From Pantoea sp. (lineage in GTDB: Bacteria; Pseudomonadota; Gammaproteobacteria; Enterobacterales; Enterobacteriaceae), in assembly GCF_028283705.1 (NCBI RefSeq), contig NZ_JAPWKD010000034.1, positions 186,001 to 250,000 on the forward strand: a stretch of 64,000 nucleotides of DNA. Reading direction: 5' to 3'. How positions within the stretch are numbered: the first letter of the stretch is position 1; each line of letters begins with the position of its first letter. Below, in pieces: positions 1 to 8,283 of this stretch. The notes beneath the pieces are model-generated. The model searched no databases. It was not told where the DNA came from and was given only the letters and a program-made list of their open reading frames with translations. The position numbers and the translations under genes were made by a program.

Positions 1-39
1 GAATAAAGCAGGCAAGGGTATGCCACTACTGAGGAAACT

Positions 40-777
40 ATGTTACTAATTTTACGGACTATTTTTGTCGTTATTTACTCGATTCTGGTCTGTGTGTTTG
101 GCTGTATCTGGTGCCTGTTTTCACCACGCAATCCACGCCATGTCGCCACGTTCGGCCACATGTTTGGCCGCTTATCGACGGTGTTTGGCGTCAAGGTGGA
201 ACTGCGTAAACCGGCGGATGCGGAGAGTTATGGTAATGCTATCTACATCGCAAACCACCAGAATAACTACGATATGATCACCGCCGCCAATATTGTGCAG
301 CCCACCACGGTAACCGTGGGCAAAAAAAGCCTGCTGTGGGTACCGTTTTTTGGTCTGCTGTACTGGCTGGCGGGTAATTTGCTGATTGATCGTGACAATC
401 GCGCTAAAGCACATGGCACCATTGGTGAGTTAATTGATCAGTTTAAAAAGAAGCGCATCTCGTTCTGGATGTTCCCGGAAGGAACGCGCAGTCGTGGACG
501 TGGCCTGCTGCCGTTTAAAACCGGCGCATTCCATGCCGCGATGGCAGCGGGTGTGCCGATTATCCCAGTGGTGGTGTCCAACACCCATGACAAAATCAAA
601 CTCAACCGCCTCAAAAACGGTCTGGTGATTGTCGAGATGTTGCCGCCAGTGGATACCAGCGAGTTTGCTAACAGTTCGGTGCGTAAGCTGGCGACCCATT
701 GCCGTGAATTAATGTCGGCTAAGCTGGAAGAATTAAACGCTGAAGTCGCCGAGCGCGAAAAAAACGGTAAAATCTGA
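40..777 (+). CDS. plsC: 1-acyl-sn-glycerol-3-phosphate acyltransferase PlsC
   Basis: Transfers an acyl group to lysophosphatidic acid to give phosphatidic acid at the inner membrane, the second acylation of glycerophospholipid synthesis. The 245-residue protein has the family length. It opens with a hydrophobic segment (about residues 2-25), then carries the acyltransferase block NHQNNYD (HX4D) near residue 72 and the substrate block FPEGTRSRG near residue 146. The ATG is preceded by gaggaaac. The bases gaataa at the window start would suit the last codon and stop of an upstream gene; in E. coli that gene is parC, but this cannot be confirmed here. The next gene is ftsP, the same order as E. 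coli. Certain as to family. Confidence 0.97.
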   Translation: MLLILRTIFVVIYSILVCVFGCIWCLFSPRNPRHVATFGHMFGRLSTVFGVKVELRKPADAESYGNAIYIANHQNNYDMITAANIVQPTTVTVGKKSLLWVPFFGLLYWLAGNLLIDRDNRAKAHGTIGELIDQFKKKRISFWMFPEGTRSRGRGLLPFKTGAFHAAMAAGVPIIPVVVSNTHDKIKLNRLKNGLVIVEMLPPVDTSEFANSSVRKLATHCRELMSAKLEELNAEVAEREKNGKI

Positions 778-785
778 CCGGCCCC

Positions 786-808
786 ACGGGGCAGGCAATC
801 TGCCCCGT
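786..808. terminator. Hairpin after plsC, possible terminator
   Basis: A 9-bp perfect inverted repeat (ACGGGGCAG / CTGCCCCGT) with a 5-nt loop lies just after the plsC stop. It has no T-run, so it may slow polymerase or protect the 3' end rather than terminate strongly. The rest of the gap to ftsP shows nothing else clear. Confidence 0.45.
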
Positions 809-901
809 ACGCAACAGACCCTCTCCGGGTGCAGCACAGCAATAGCAATTAGAAAAAAATGGACGGCGTCCTCACGCCACGCTCAAAAGGTCTGAAGTTT
901 T

Positions 902-2329
902 ATGTCTTGCAGCAGACGTCAGTTTATTCAGCTTTCTGCCGGTGTCGCACTTGCCACCAGCGTAACCAGCACTGCGCGTGCCGCTTCCGCGCCTGTCGGC
1001 GATACGCCGCTTCCCGTACCGCCGTTGATTGAATCACGCCGCGGCCAACCGCTATTTCTTACGCTCCAGCGCAGCCACTGGTCATTCAGCGGCAACAGCA
1101 ACAAAGTGCCGGTGTGGGGCATTAACGGCTTGTACCTTGGCCCGACCGTGCGTGTCTACAGCGGCGACGATGTGAAGCTGATTTACAGCAATCGGCTGAA
1201 TGAACCCGTCGCCATGACCGTCAGCGGTTTGCAGGTGCCGGGCGCGCTGATGGGGGGCGCACCGCGATTGATGTCAGCCGGTGTAGACTGGGCGCCGGTA
1301 TTGCCGATTCGTCAGGGCGCGGCGACCTTGTGGTATCACGCCAATACGCCCAATCGTATGGCACCCCATGTCTATAATGGCCTGGCGGGGATGTGGTTGA
1401 TTGAAGATGACGTCAGTAAGGCGCTGCCGCTACCGAAACACTATGGCGTGGATGATTTCCCGCTGGTGATTCAGGACAAGCGTCTCGATAACTTTGCCAC
1501 ACCGGTCTATGACCCGCCGCAGGATGGCGGCTTCCTTGGTGATACGTTGCTGGTTAATGGCGTGCAGAACCCGTATGTGGATGTTTCGCGTGGCTGGGTC
1601 CGCCTGCGTCTGCTGAATGCCTCAAACTCACGTCGCTACGATCTGGCTTTCTCCGATAATCGCCCCTTTACGGTGATCGCCAGTGATCAGGGCTTCTTAC
1701 CGGCCCCGGTCGCGGTACAGCGTTTGTCGCTGGCACCGGGCGAGCGGCGCGAAGTGCTGGTGGATATGTCGCAGGGTGATGAAGTGTCGATCACTGCGGG
1801 TACTGCTGCGGGATTGATGGATCGACTGCGCGGCCTGTTTGAGCCGTCATCGATCCTTGCCAATACGCTGGTGCTGTCGCTGCGCCCAACCGGCTTGCTG
1901 CCGCTGGTCACGGACAATCTGCCGATGCGCTTGCTGGCGGATCAGATCCTCGATGGTGTGGCGGTACGCACCCGCGAATTCCGCATTGGCGACGGTATGC
2001 CGGGCATCAATGGTGCGATGTGGAATATGGGACGTATCGATACCACGGTACAGCAGGGCACCTTTGAACGCTGGATCCTGCATGCTGACCGCCCGCAGGC
2101 GCTGCATATTCAGGGCGTGATGTTCCTGATTAAAAGTGTCAACGGTGCACAACCGATGGGTGAAGATCGCGGCTGGAAAGATACAGTGTGGGTGGATGGG
2201 GATGTCGAGTTGCTGGTGAGTTTCCCGCAGAGTTCGTCGGAGCATTTCCCGTTTGTTTATTACAGCCAGACGCTGGAACTGGCCGATCGCGGTACCGCAG
2301 GGCAGCTGCTGGTTAACCCAACTAACTGA
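902..2329 (+). CDS. ftsP: Cell division protein FtsP (SufI)
   Basis: Periplasmic multicopper-oxidase-fold protein that stabilises the divisome under stress. The N-terminus holds a twin-arginine signal (SRRQFIQL, then a mild hydrophobic stretch ending in ARA near residue 27), so it is exported folded by Tat. The 475 residues match E. coli FtsP (about 470) and consist of three cupredoxin-like domains. I did not see the clustered His-Cys-His copper ligands of true oxidases near the C-terminus, as expected for FtsP. It follows plsC as in E. coli and converges on dkgA across a palindromic repeat that probably ends both transcripts. Confidence 0.95.
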   Translation: MSCSRRQFIQLSAGVALATSVTSTARAASAPVGDTPLPVPPLIESRRGQPLFLTLQRSHWSFSGNSNKVPVWGINGLYLGPTVRVYSGDDVKLIYSNRLNEPVAMTVSGLQVPGALMGGAPRLMSAGVDWAPVLPIRQGAATLWYHANTPNRMAPHVYNGLAGMWLIEDDVSKALPLPKHYGVDDFPLVIQDKRLDNFATPVYDPPQDGGFLGDTLLVNGVQNPYVDVSRGWVRLRLLNASNSRRYDLAFSDNRPFTVIASDQGFLPAPVAVQRLSLAPGERREVLVDMSQGDEVSITAGTAAGLMDRLRGLFEPSSILANTLVLSLRPTGLLPLVTDNLPMRLLADQILDGVAVRTREFRIGDGMPGINGAMWNMGRIDTTVQQGTFERWILHADRPQALHIQGVMFLIKSVNGAQPMGEDRGWKDTVWVDGDVELLVSFPQSSSEHFPFVYYSQTLELADRGTAGQLLVNPTN

Positions 2330-2343
2330 TATTCCTAAAATCT

Positions 2344-2371
2344 GTAACGGCGCGATTTCTCGCGCCGTTAC
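2344..2371. repeat. Palindromic intergenic repeat, copy 1 (between ftsP and dkgA)
   Basis: Perfect 12-bp arms (GTAACGGCGCGA / TCGCGCCGTTAC) around a 4-nt TTTC loop. Same family as the copies at 23915, 29327, 39187, 54527 and 57984. It sits between convergent genes and may work as a bidirectional terminator. Confidence 0.85.
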
Positions 2372-2382
2372 GTATACGGTTA

Positions 2383-3207
2383 TTAATTAAAACTCTCCGG
2401 GTCCGGTCCCAGCCGGTTGCCGATATCCAGCGCGGTAATATCGCTGATCTCGGTTTTTTCCAGCCGGAAATCAAACACCTTAATGTTTTCCTCAATGCGC
2501 TCCGGGGTCACTGACTTCGGAATCACCACCAGACCACTGTCCAGGTGCCAGCGAATCACGATCTGCGCCGGGGTTTTGCCATATTTCTTCGCCAGTTCTT
2601 TGATCACGTCCTGATCGAACACCCCTTTACCGCCCTGTGCCAGCGGGCTCCAGGATTCAGTCTGGATCTGGTGCATCGCGTTCCAGGCGTGCAGAGTGCG
2701 TTGCTGTAGCATCGGATGCAGTTCAATCTGGTTCACCACTGGCGACACGCCCGTTTCATCCATCAGGCGTTTCAGGTGCGCTTCGTTGAAATTACACACG
2801 CCGATGCTTTTGGTCAGACCCTGTTTCTGCAATTCAATCATCTGCTGCCAGGCTCCGACATACAGATCTTTTGCCGGGCAAGGCCAGTGCATCAGATAGA
2901 GATCGACCTGATCCAGTTTGAGTTTTTCCAGGCTGGTTTCCAGTGCCTGCCGGGCGTTTTTCTGGTCGTCATTCCACAGCTTGGTGGTGACAAAAATGCT
3001 GTCGCGCGCCACGTCGGTTTCCTGTAGCGCCTGACCAATCGCTTCCTCATTCTTATAGGCGGCAGCGGTATCGATGGAGCGATAGCCGACCTCCAGCGCT
3101 TTTAATACCGCCTTGCGTGCATCTTCAATACTCGCCTGCCAGACACCCAGCCCGAGCTGCGGCATCATATTGCCGTCGTGCAGTTTAATCAGTGGTTGGT
3201 CTGCCAT
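2383..3207 (-). CDS. dkgA: 2,5-diketo-D-gluconate reductase A (aldo-keto reductase)
   Basis: NADPH-dependent aldo-keto reductase that reduces 2,5-diketo-D-gluconate to 2-keto-L-gulonate and also methylglyoxal and other aldehydes in the cytoplasm. The 274-residue protein shows the AKR tetrad: Asp and Tyr in DTAAAYKNE, Lys in VTTKLWND and His in LMHWPCP. The NADP-binding stretch VVIPKSVTPERI is near the C-terminus. The ATG at 3207 is preceded by ggagcaact. In E. coli dkgA is co-transcribed with yqhD under YqhC. Here yqhD is absent and dkgA is directly divergent from the YqhC-like regulator, which suggests direct control across the roughly 200-bp gap. Confidence 0.95.
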   Translation of the reverse strand: MADQPLIKLHDGNMMPQLGLGVWQASIEDARKAVLKALEVGYRSIDTAAAYKNEEAIGQALQETDVARDSIFVTTKLWNDDQKNARQALETSLEKLKLDQVDLYLMHWPCPAKDLYVGAWQQMIELQKQGLTKSIGVCNFNEAHLKRLMDETGVSPVVNQIELHPMLQQRTLHAWNAMHQIQTESWSPLAQGGKGVFDQDVIKELAKKYGKTPAQIVIRWHLDSGLVVIPKSVTPERIEENIKVFDFRLEKTEISDITALDIGNRLGPDPESFN

Positions 3208-3411
3208 AGTTGCTCCTTATTTGTCGCAGTGACTCACCGGAAACACTGAGGTTAATTCTAGTCAACAAACCTTAGCGCCGGGATCATTGTGGCAATTCTG
3301 CGGCGCTTTTGTGCTGTCTGTTTCTGCTGGATTCTTGCCTGATTCTCCAGCTGGCTGGAGCTTTCGCCTGCACTGCGGCAAACTGACCTTTTTGCTGCGA
3401 GAGAATCTGCC

Positions 3412-4338
3412 ATGCCCCATGACACCCTTTGCCGCCAGCTGGCCCAGCAGGTCATTGCGTTGATGAAGCCTGGCAGCCAACCCTTGTGCCAGCTGGAAAA
3501 CGTACGCTTAATCTATGCCGATGAACCGCTGCCGCGTACGCCCATGATGTATCAGCCCGGCATCGTCATCCTGTTCCAGGGGCGCAAAACCGGTTATCTC
3601 GGCAGCACGGTATTTCATTACGATGCCACCAAGTATCTGATGCTCACCGTGCCGTTGCCGGTGGAGTGTGAAACCGAGGCCACGCCGGAGGAGCCGCTGG
3701 CGGGGATCTGTCTCACCGTGGACAATGCCAGCCTGCAGGATCTGCTGATGGAGATTGGCGACGATGAAGATTTCCAGCCGCAGCCGCAAACCTCGGGCAT
3801 CCATTCCGCCTTTCTCAGTGAAGAGATGTTATGTGCTGCCGAACGACTGCTGGATGTGCTGCGTAAGCCGCGTGACGCGCGCGTACTGGGGCCGCAAATC
3901 GTGCGGGAAATCATCTACTACGTGCTGGTCGGGCCGTGCGGAGGCGCGCTGCTGTCGATGATCAGCCGCCAGACGCAGTTCAGCCAGATTGCCCGCGCGC
4001 TACGCCGTATCGAAGGTCATTTCAGTGAAAACCTCAGCGTGGAAACGCTGGCGGCGGAGGTGAACATGAGCGTATCGGCCTTTCATCACAACTTTAAAGC
4101 GGTGACGCAAACCTCGCCGTTACAGTATCTGAAACGTTTTCGCCTGCATCAGGCGCGTCTGATGATGCTTCAGGATGGCATGCGGGCCAGCGTTGCAGCG
4201 GTGCGCGTCGGTTATGAAAGCCCCTCGCAGTTTTCCCGCGAGTTTAAACGTTATTTTGGCGTGACGCCGGGAGAGGAGGTGAGCCGCGTGCGTCAGACGA
4301 TATTTGAATCACCCGCTGACGCCGCGCAGCTGTTATGA
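3412..4338 (+). CDS. yqhC: AraC-family transcriptional regulator, YqhC-like
   Basis: 308 residues: an N-terminal AraC_N-type sensor domain (about 1-190), then two C-terminal helix-turn-helix motifs (about 205-295). Recognisable stretches are LAAEVNMSVSAFHHNFK for the first HTH and VRVGYESPSQFSREFKR for the second. E. coli YqhC activates yqhD-dkgA in response to aldehydes such as glyoxal. The position between dkgA and yghB is the same here, so the same role is likely although the target operon has shrunk to dkgA. The stop codon overlaps the rho-independent terminator at 4337-4359, and the last codons overlap the convergent yghB end by 6 bp. Confidence 0.88.
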   Translation: MPHDTLCRQLAQQVIALMKPGSQPLCQLENVRLIYADEPLPRTPMMYQPGIVILFQGRKTGYLGSTVFHYDATKYLMLTVPLPVECETEATPEEPLAGICLTVDNASLQDLLMEIGDDEDFQPQPQTSGIHSAFLSEEMLCAAERLLDVLRKPRDARVLGPQIVREIIYYVLVGPCGGALLSMISRQTQFSQIARALRRIEGHFSENLSVETLAAEVNMSVSAFHHNFKAVTQTSPLQYLKRFRLHQARLMMLQDGMRASVAAVRVGYESPSQFSREFKRYFGVTPGEEVSRVRQTIFESPADAAQLL

Positions 4339-4995
4339 CGCCTTGGGGCGTCTTTTTTTCCAGATCACCAGAATGCTGCCAGCCAGGCCGACAAACAGCA
4401 GCACCACGGGCAGCAGCATCAACACCGCCATCACCTGATCTTCATGGCGTTTGATGAAGGGTACCTGGCTGATGCCGTAGCCGAATGCCACCACGATGCA
4501 TACCCACAGCAGCCCGCTCAGCCAGTTAAACAGTTGAAAACGACCATTCTGCAAACCAGAAATGCCCGCCATGGTGGGCAGCAGGGTACGGACAAATGCC
4601 AGGAAACGACCGACCAGCAGCGCCATCAGCCCGTGGCGATTAAACAGCTGCCAGGCTCGCTGATGATATTGTGCCGGTAAGTGCATCAGCCAGCTTTTCA
4701 CCATTTTGGTATTGCCCAGCCAGCGCCCCTGCAAATAACTCAGCCAGCAGCCGAGACTGGCGGCGGTGGTCAGAATCACCATGGTAGGGACAAAGTCCAT
4801 CACACCTTTGGCGACCATGGCACCGGCCAGCAGCAACAGGCTATCGCCCGGCAGAAAAGAGGCCGGTAACAAACCGTTTTCCAGAAACAGCGTCACAAAC
4901 ATCACGCCGTAGACAATCCACACCACATCCGGATTGGCCAGCGCGGCAAAATCCTGATGCCAGAGTGCGTGGACAATCTCATGTAAAACACCCAT
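4333..4995 (-). CDS. yghB: DedA-family inner membrane protein YghB
   Basis: Polytopic membrane protein of the DedA family; these help maintain membrane lipid distribution and proton motive force, and YghB with YqjA is needed for normal division in E. coli. The 220 residues hold several hydrophobic helices and the family signature with E and G residues around FLENGLLPASFLPGDSLL, plus GRFLAFVRTLLPTMAG, whose Arg residues are conserved. The length matches E. coli YghB (219). It lies between metC and yqhC as in E. coli. The coding 3' end carries the yqhC terminator on the opposite strand. Confidence 0.95.
   Translation of the reverse strand: MGVLHEIVHALWHQDFAALANPDVVWIVYGVMFVTLFLENGLLPASFLPGDSLLLLAGAMVAKGVMDFVPTMVILTTAASLGCWLSYLQGRWLGNTKMVKSWLMHLPAQYHQRAWQLFNRHGLMALLVGRFLAFVRTLLPTMAGISGLQNGRFQLFNWLSGLLWVCIVVAFGYGISQVPFIKRHEDQVMAVLMLLPVVLLFVGLAGSILVIWKKRRPKAS
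4337..4359 (+). terminator. Rho-independent terminator of yqhC, inside the yghB 3' end
   Basis: GACGCC, TTGG loop, GGCGTC, then seven T. The hairpin begins on the yqhC stop codon and lies wholly within the last codons of yghB on the other strand. Confidence 0.85.
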
Positions 4996-5100
4996 CTGCT
5001 ATTCCATCAAGTCACAAGGATAGTATTTTAACGGCCCGCGTAGCAGCAAACGTTGATCTTTGCCACGCGAATCCGGCCTGTTGAGCTTCTGTTGAAGATT

Positions 5101-6291
5101 TTAGCGCTTCAGGCGGTCAAACCCGGCTTGCAGGTCTTCAATCAGGTCAGCAACGTGTTCCAGACCAATGTGCACCCGCACCAGTGTCCCGGTAAAATCG
5201 ACGCCGCCTGCCGGGCGAATCGCCGCCAGTTCTTCCGGCTGATTCGCCAGAATCAGCGACTCATAGCCACCCCAGGAATACGCCATGCTGAAGTGGTGGA
5301 AACCGTCGAGATATCCCGCCAGCTGCTCGCTGCTCAGTTTCTCATGCAGAATGAACGAGAACAGGCCGCTGCTGCCGGTAAAATCGCGTTGCCAGAATTG
5401 ATGGCCTTTGCACTGCGCCAGCGCCGGATGATTGACCCGCGCCACTTCCGGTCGTGCAGCCAGCCATTCCGCCACCTGCAATCCGCTTTCTTCATGCTGA
5501 CGCAGGCGGGTGCCCAGCGTACGCAGACCACGGCTCGCCATATAAGCGGTATCGGCATCAACCATCTGTCCCATCAGGTAGGAATTTTCACGCAGCTGAT
5601 CCCAGCAGCGCGCGTTGGCCACTGCGGTACCGATCATTGCATCGCTGTGGCCAATCAGATATTTGGTGCCTGCCTGAATAGAAATATCGACGCCATGCTC
5701 CAGAGCGTTAAACAACACCCCCGCCGCCCAGGTATTATCGAGCATAATGATGGCGTCAGGCGCTTTCGTGCGGACCGCAGCGACGATGGCTGGAATATCC
5801 TGCACTTCCATGGTGATGGAGGCCGGTGACTCAAGAAACACCACGCGGGTATTCGGCTGCACCAGCGCGCTGATTTCGTTGCCGATGCAGTGATCGAAGA
5901 AGGTGGTGGTGACCTGGAGTTTGCTGAGGATTTTGGTACAAAAATCCTGGGTGGGTTCGTACACCGCACCGCTCATCAGCACATGATCGCCCGCCTCGAC
6001 GAAAGACAGGATGGCGTTGGCAACCGCAGCGGCTCCACAGGGATAAAGCACGCAACCGGCACCGCCTTCCAGTTCCGTCATCGCGTCCTGCAAGGAGAAA
6101 TGTGTCAGCGTGCCGCGACGGCCATAAAACAGCTCGCCTTTCGCCCGTCCAGCGGTTGCGCGTTTTTTATCAGCCACGGTGTCGAAAACCAGCGATGAGG
6201 CGCGCTGAATAACGCTGTTCACTGAGCCCTGAGTGTAACGTTTGCTGCGTCCCGCGCTTACCAGCGTGGTGTCTATTTTTTTCGTTGCCAT
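5101..6291 (-). CDS. metC: Cystathionine beta-lyase MetC
   Basis: PLP enzyme that cleaves cystathionine to homocysteine, pyruvate and ammonia in methionine synthesis. The sequence aligns with E. coli MetC throughout. The PLP lysine lies in QAGTKYLIGHSDA, and the substrate-binding SSGLFSF and SWGGYESL motifs are present. I place the start at the ATG at 6291 (MATKKIDTTLV) rather than an in-frame ATG 36 bp upstream, because the shorter form matches E. coli MetC and has an aaggcagtg leader. The gene lies 135 bp downstream of the TRAP permease gene on the same strand, so read-through is possible. I saw no clear MetJ box. Confidence 0.96.
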   Translation of the reverse strand: MATKKIDTTLVSAGRSKRYTQGSVNSVIQRASSLVFDTVADKKRATAGRAKGELFYGRRGTLTHFSLQDAMTELEGGAGCVLYPCGAAAVANAILSFVEAGDHVLMSGAVYEPTQDFCTKILSKLQVTTTFFDHCIGNEISALVQPNTRVVFLESPASITMEVQDIPAIVAAVRTKAPDAIIMLDNTWAAGVLFNALEHGVDISIQAGTKYLIGHSDAMIGTAVANARCWDQLRENSYLMGQMVDADTAYMASRGLRTLGTRLRQHEESGLQVAEWLAARPEVARVNHPALAQCKGHQFWQRDFTGSSGLFSFILHEKLSSEQLAGYLDGFHHFSMAYSWGGYESLILANQPEELAAIRPAGGVDFTGTLVRVHIGLEHVADLIEDLQAGFDRLKR

Positions 6292-6426
6292 CACTGCCTT
6301 TTCTGCCGCATTCCACAAAGGAACCACGTTACCACGAATCGCGCCTGCGCGTTGACCCTGATTGCGGAATATCAGACTGTCGCCCTGGAATAAGTGGCTT
6401 CCTTTGCCGCGTCCCTGCGGCCGGCG

Positions 6427-7713
6427 TTACATCACCCCCATCACATGCGGCAGCCACAGTGACAGCGCCGGAATATAGGTGATGAGCATCAGCACCAGAA
6501 ACAATATGCAGTAGAACGGCAGCATCGCACCCACCACCTGTTCAATTTTCTGCTTACTCACCGCACTGGCGACAAACAACACCGTGCCTACCGGCGGGGT
6601 GATCAACCCGATACCGAGGTTGGTCATCATGATCATGCCGAAATGGACCGGATCGACACCCAGAGAGGTTGCCACCGGTAACAGCACCGGCGTCAGGATC
6701 AGGATGATCGGGGCCATATCCATCAGCGTACCGATCACCAGCAGCAGTACGTTGATACACATCAGGATCACATACTTATTATCCGACAGGCTGGTAAAGG
6801 CCGCGGTAATGGCGGTGGGTAACTGCATAAAAGTCATCACCGCACCAAAACCGGCGGCGAAGGCGATCAGCACCATCACAATGGTGACGGTTTTGATGGT
6901 ACGGAACAGCAGAATGTGCAGCTGGTTCCACTTAAAGTCACGGTAGATAAACATGGTGACAAAGAACGCCCACAGGCAGGCGATGGCGGCGGATTCTGAC
7001 GCGGTAAAAATCCCGGAAAGGATGCCGCCCAGAATGATGACGATGGTAAACAACCCCCAGAAGGCATCAAAGAAGATCTTCAGTGCCTGGCGAAATGGGA
7101 TCGCTTCCCCTTTGGGATAACCGCGTTTGCGTGCAAAACCGAGGCACATCACCATCAGGCAGCCACCTAACATCAGACCGGGAAGAATACCGGCGACAAA
7201 CAGCGATGAAATGGTCACCACACCGCCAGTGGCCAGCGAGTAGATCACCGAGTTATGACTGGGAGGCGTGAGCACCGCCTGTACCGAACCACTGGCGGTC
7301 ACAGCGGCGGCGAAATCACGTGGATAACCCTTCTCTTCCATCTGCGGGATCATTACCGAACCTATCGAGGCGGTATCGGCCACCGATGAACCGGAAATCG
7401 CACCGAAAAAGGTGGAGGCGACAATATTGACCAGTGATAACCCACCACGGATAAACCCGACAAAGATGTAGGCAAAGTTCACCAGCCGTCGCGCAATGCC
7501 GCCCTCAGCCATAATCGCCCCGGCCAGAATAAAAAACGGGATGGTGAGTAACGAAAATTTGTTGATGCCGTTGGTGATCTGAATCACCACTGCTTCCAGC
7601 GGTAGGTCGATCCACCAGGCACCGATAAAGGCGCTAAACCCGACGGCGAAGGCCACGGGAAAGCCAACCAACAGCAACAGGATCAGACTGCCAATCAGAA
7701 TGAATGCGTCCAT
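6427..7713 (-). CDS. TRAP transporter large permease, DctM type
   Basis: Large membrane subunit of a tripartite ATP-independent periplasmic transporter, which imports organic acids using the sodium gradient. The 428-residue protein is hydrophobic throughout with about 12 predicted helices. DctM hallmarks are visible, such as GINKFSLLTIPFFILAGAIM near the N-terminus and ASASGSSVADTASIGSVMIP-like glycine/serine-rich text around residue 110. The ATG has ggagcatcgcg upstream. Order dctP-dctQ-dctM on the minus strand is the usual operon. The substrate cannot be told from sequence; C4-dicarboxylates and sugar acids are the common ones. Confidence 0.93.
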   Translation of the reverse strand: MDAFILIGSLILLLLVGFPVAFAVGFSAFIGAWWIDLPLEAVVIQITNGINKFSLLTIPFFILAGAIMAEGGIARRLVNFAYIFVGFIRGGLSLVNIVASTFFGAISGSSVADTASIGSVMIPQMEEKGYPRDFAAAVTASGSVQAVLTPPSHNSVIYSLATGGVVTISSLFVAGILPGLMLGGCLMVMCLGFARKRGYPKGEAIPFRQALKIFFDAFWGLFTIVIILGGILSGIFTASESAAIACLWAFFVTMFIYRDFKWNQLHILLFRTIKTVTIVMVLIAFAAGFGAVMTFMQLPTAITAAFTSLSDNKYVILMCINVLLLVIGTLMDMAPIILILTPVLLPVATSLGVDPVHFGMIMMTNLGIGLITPPVGTVLFVASAVSKQKIEQVVGAMLPFYCILFLVLMLITYIPALSLWLPHVMGVM

Positions 7714-7728
7714 CGCGATGCTCCGAAG

Positions 7729-8235
7729 TTAGTGTGTGCCGCCAAGGGTGACGATTGGGCGCTGGCTCTGGTCACCGTTCAGCAGGCGCTCCAGGGCAAA
7801 CAGCAGGGTAAAAGCGGTGCCGATGGGGATCGGTAAATACATCTCGCCGTAGGTGACATTGGGCAACGAGGCCAGCGGCTGAATCCACATCGCTTCGCAC
7901 AGGTTGTAGCTGGCGCGCAACAGAATCAGACACAGGGCAATCAGCAGCAGATTGCACAGCAGCAGCGCCCGCTTTTGCCCGGCTGGCGACAGACGGTCGG
8001 TCACCATCGACACGCAAATATGGGTACCTGCGCGTAGTCCCACCGGTGCGCCAATAAAGGTAAAAATGATCATGCAGATAATCGCCACGGGTTCCGGCCA
8101 CGAGAGCGCGCTGTTCAGCACGTAGCGCGCAAAGATGCCAATCGGAATCACCGTGACCATAATCATCAGCGCCGCCGCGGCAACCCACATGCACAGCAGG
8201 TACAGCCCATCCATCCAACGGGAATATGCGTTCAT
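7729..8235 (-). CDS. TRAP transporter small permease, DctQ type
   Basis: Small membrane subunit with four predicted helices (168 residues from the chosen start). It pairs with the DctM subunit. Its start MNAYSRWMDGL at 8235 is preceded by an AGGA box eight bases away; longer in-frame versions up to 8271 lack a ribosome site and begin with a charged stretch unlike the family. Typical DctQ features are the N-terminal amphipathic start, FARYVLNSALSWPEPVA and a short polar loop before the last helix. Separated from dctM by 15 bp and from dctP by 48 bp, so one operon. Confidence 0.9.
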   Translation of the reverse strand: MNAYSRWMDGLYLLCMWVAAAALMIMVTVIPIGIFARYVLNSALSWPEPVAIICMIIFTFIGAPVGLRAGTHICVSMVTDRLSPAGQKRALLLCNLLLIALCLILLRASYNLCEAMWIQPLASLPNVTYGEMYLPIPIGTAFTLLFALERLLNGDQSQRPIVTLGGTH

Positions 8236-8283
8236 TGTTCGCATCCTGAGTGAGACGCCACGCGGCTGCATGGCGCAAAAGGG

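Noticed and set aside
5053..5829. 258-codon plus-strand frame opposite metC
   Set aside because: Antisense to a clear MetC coding region, with low-complexity His/Gln/Arg text typical of shadow frames.
6292..6426. MetJ operator before metC
   Set aside because: No tandem AGACGTCT-like boxes; the only similar text (agactgtc) is isolated.
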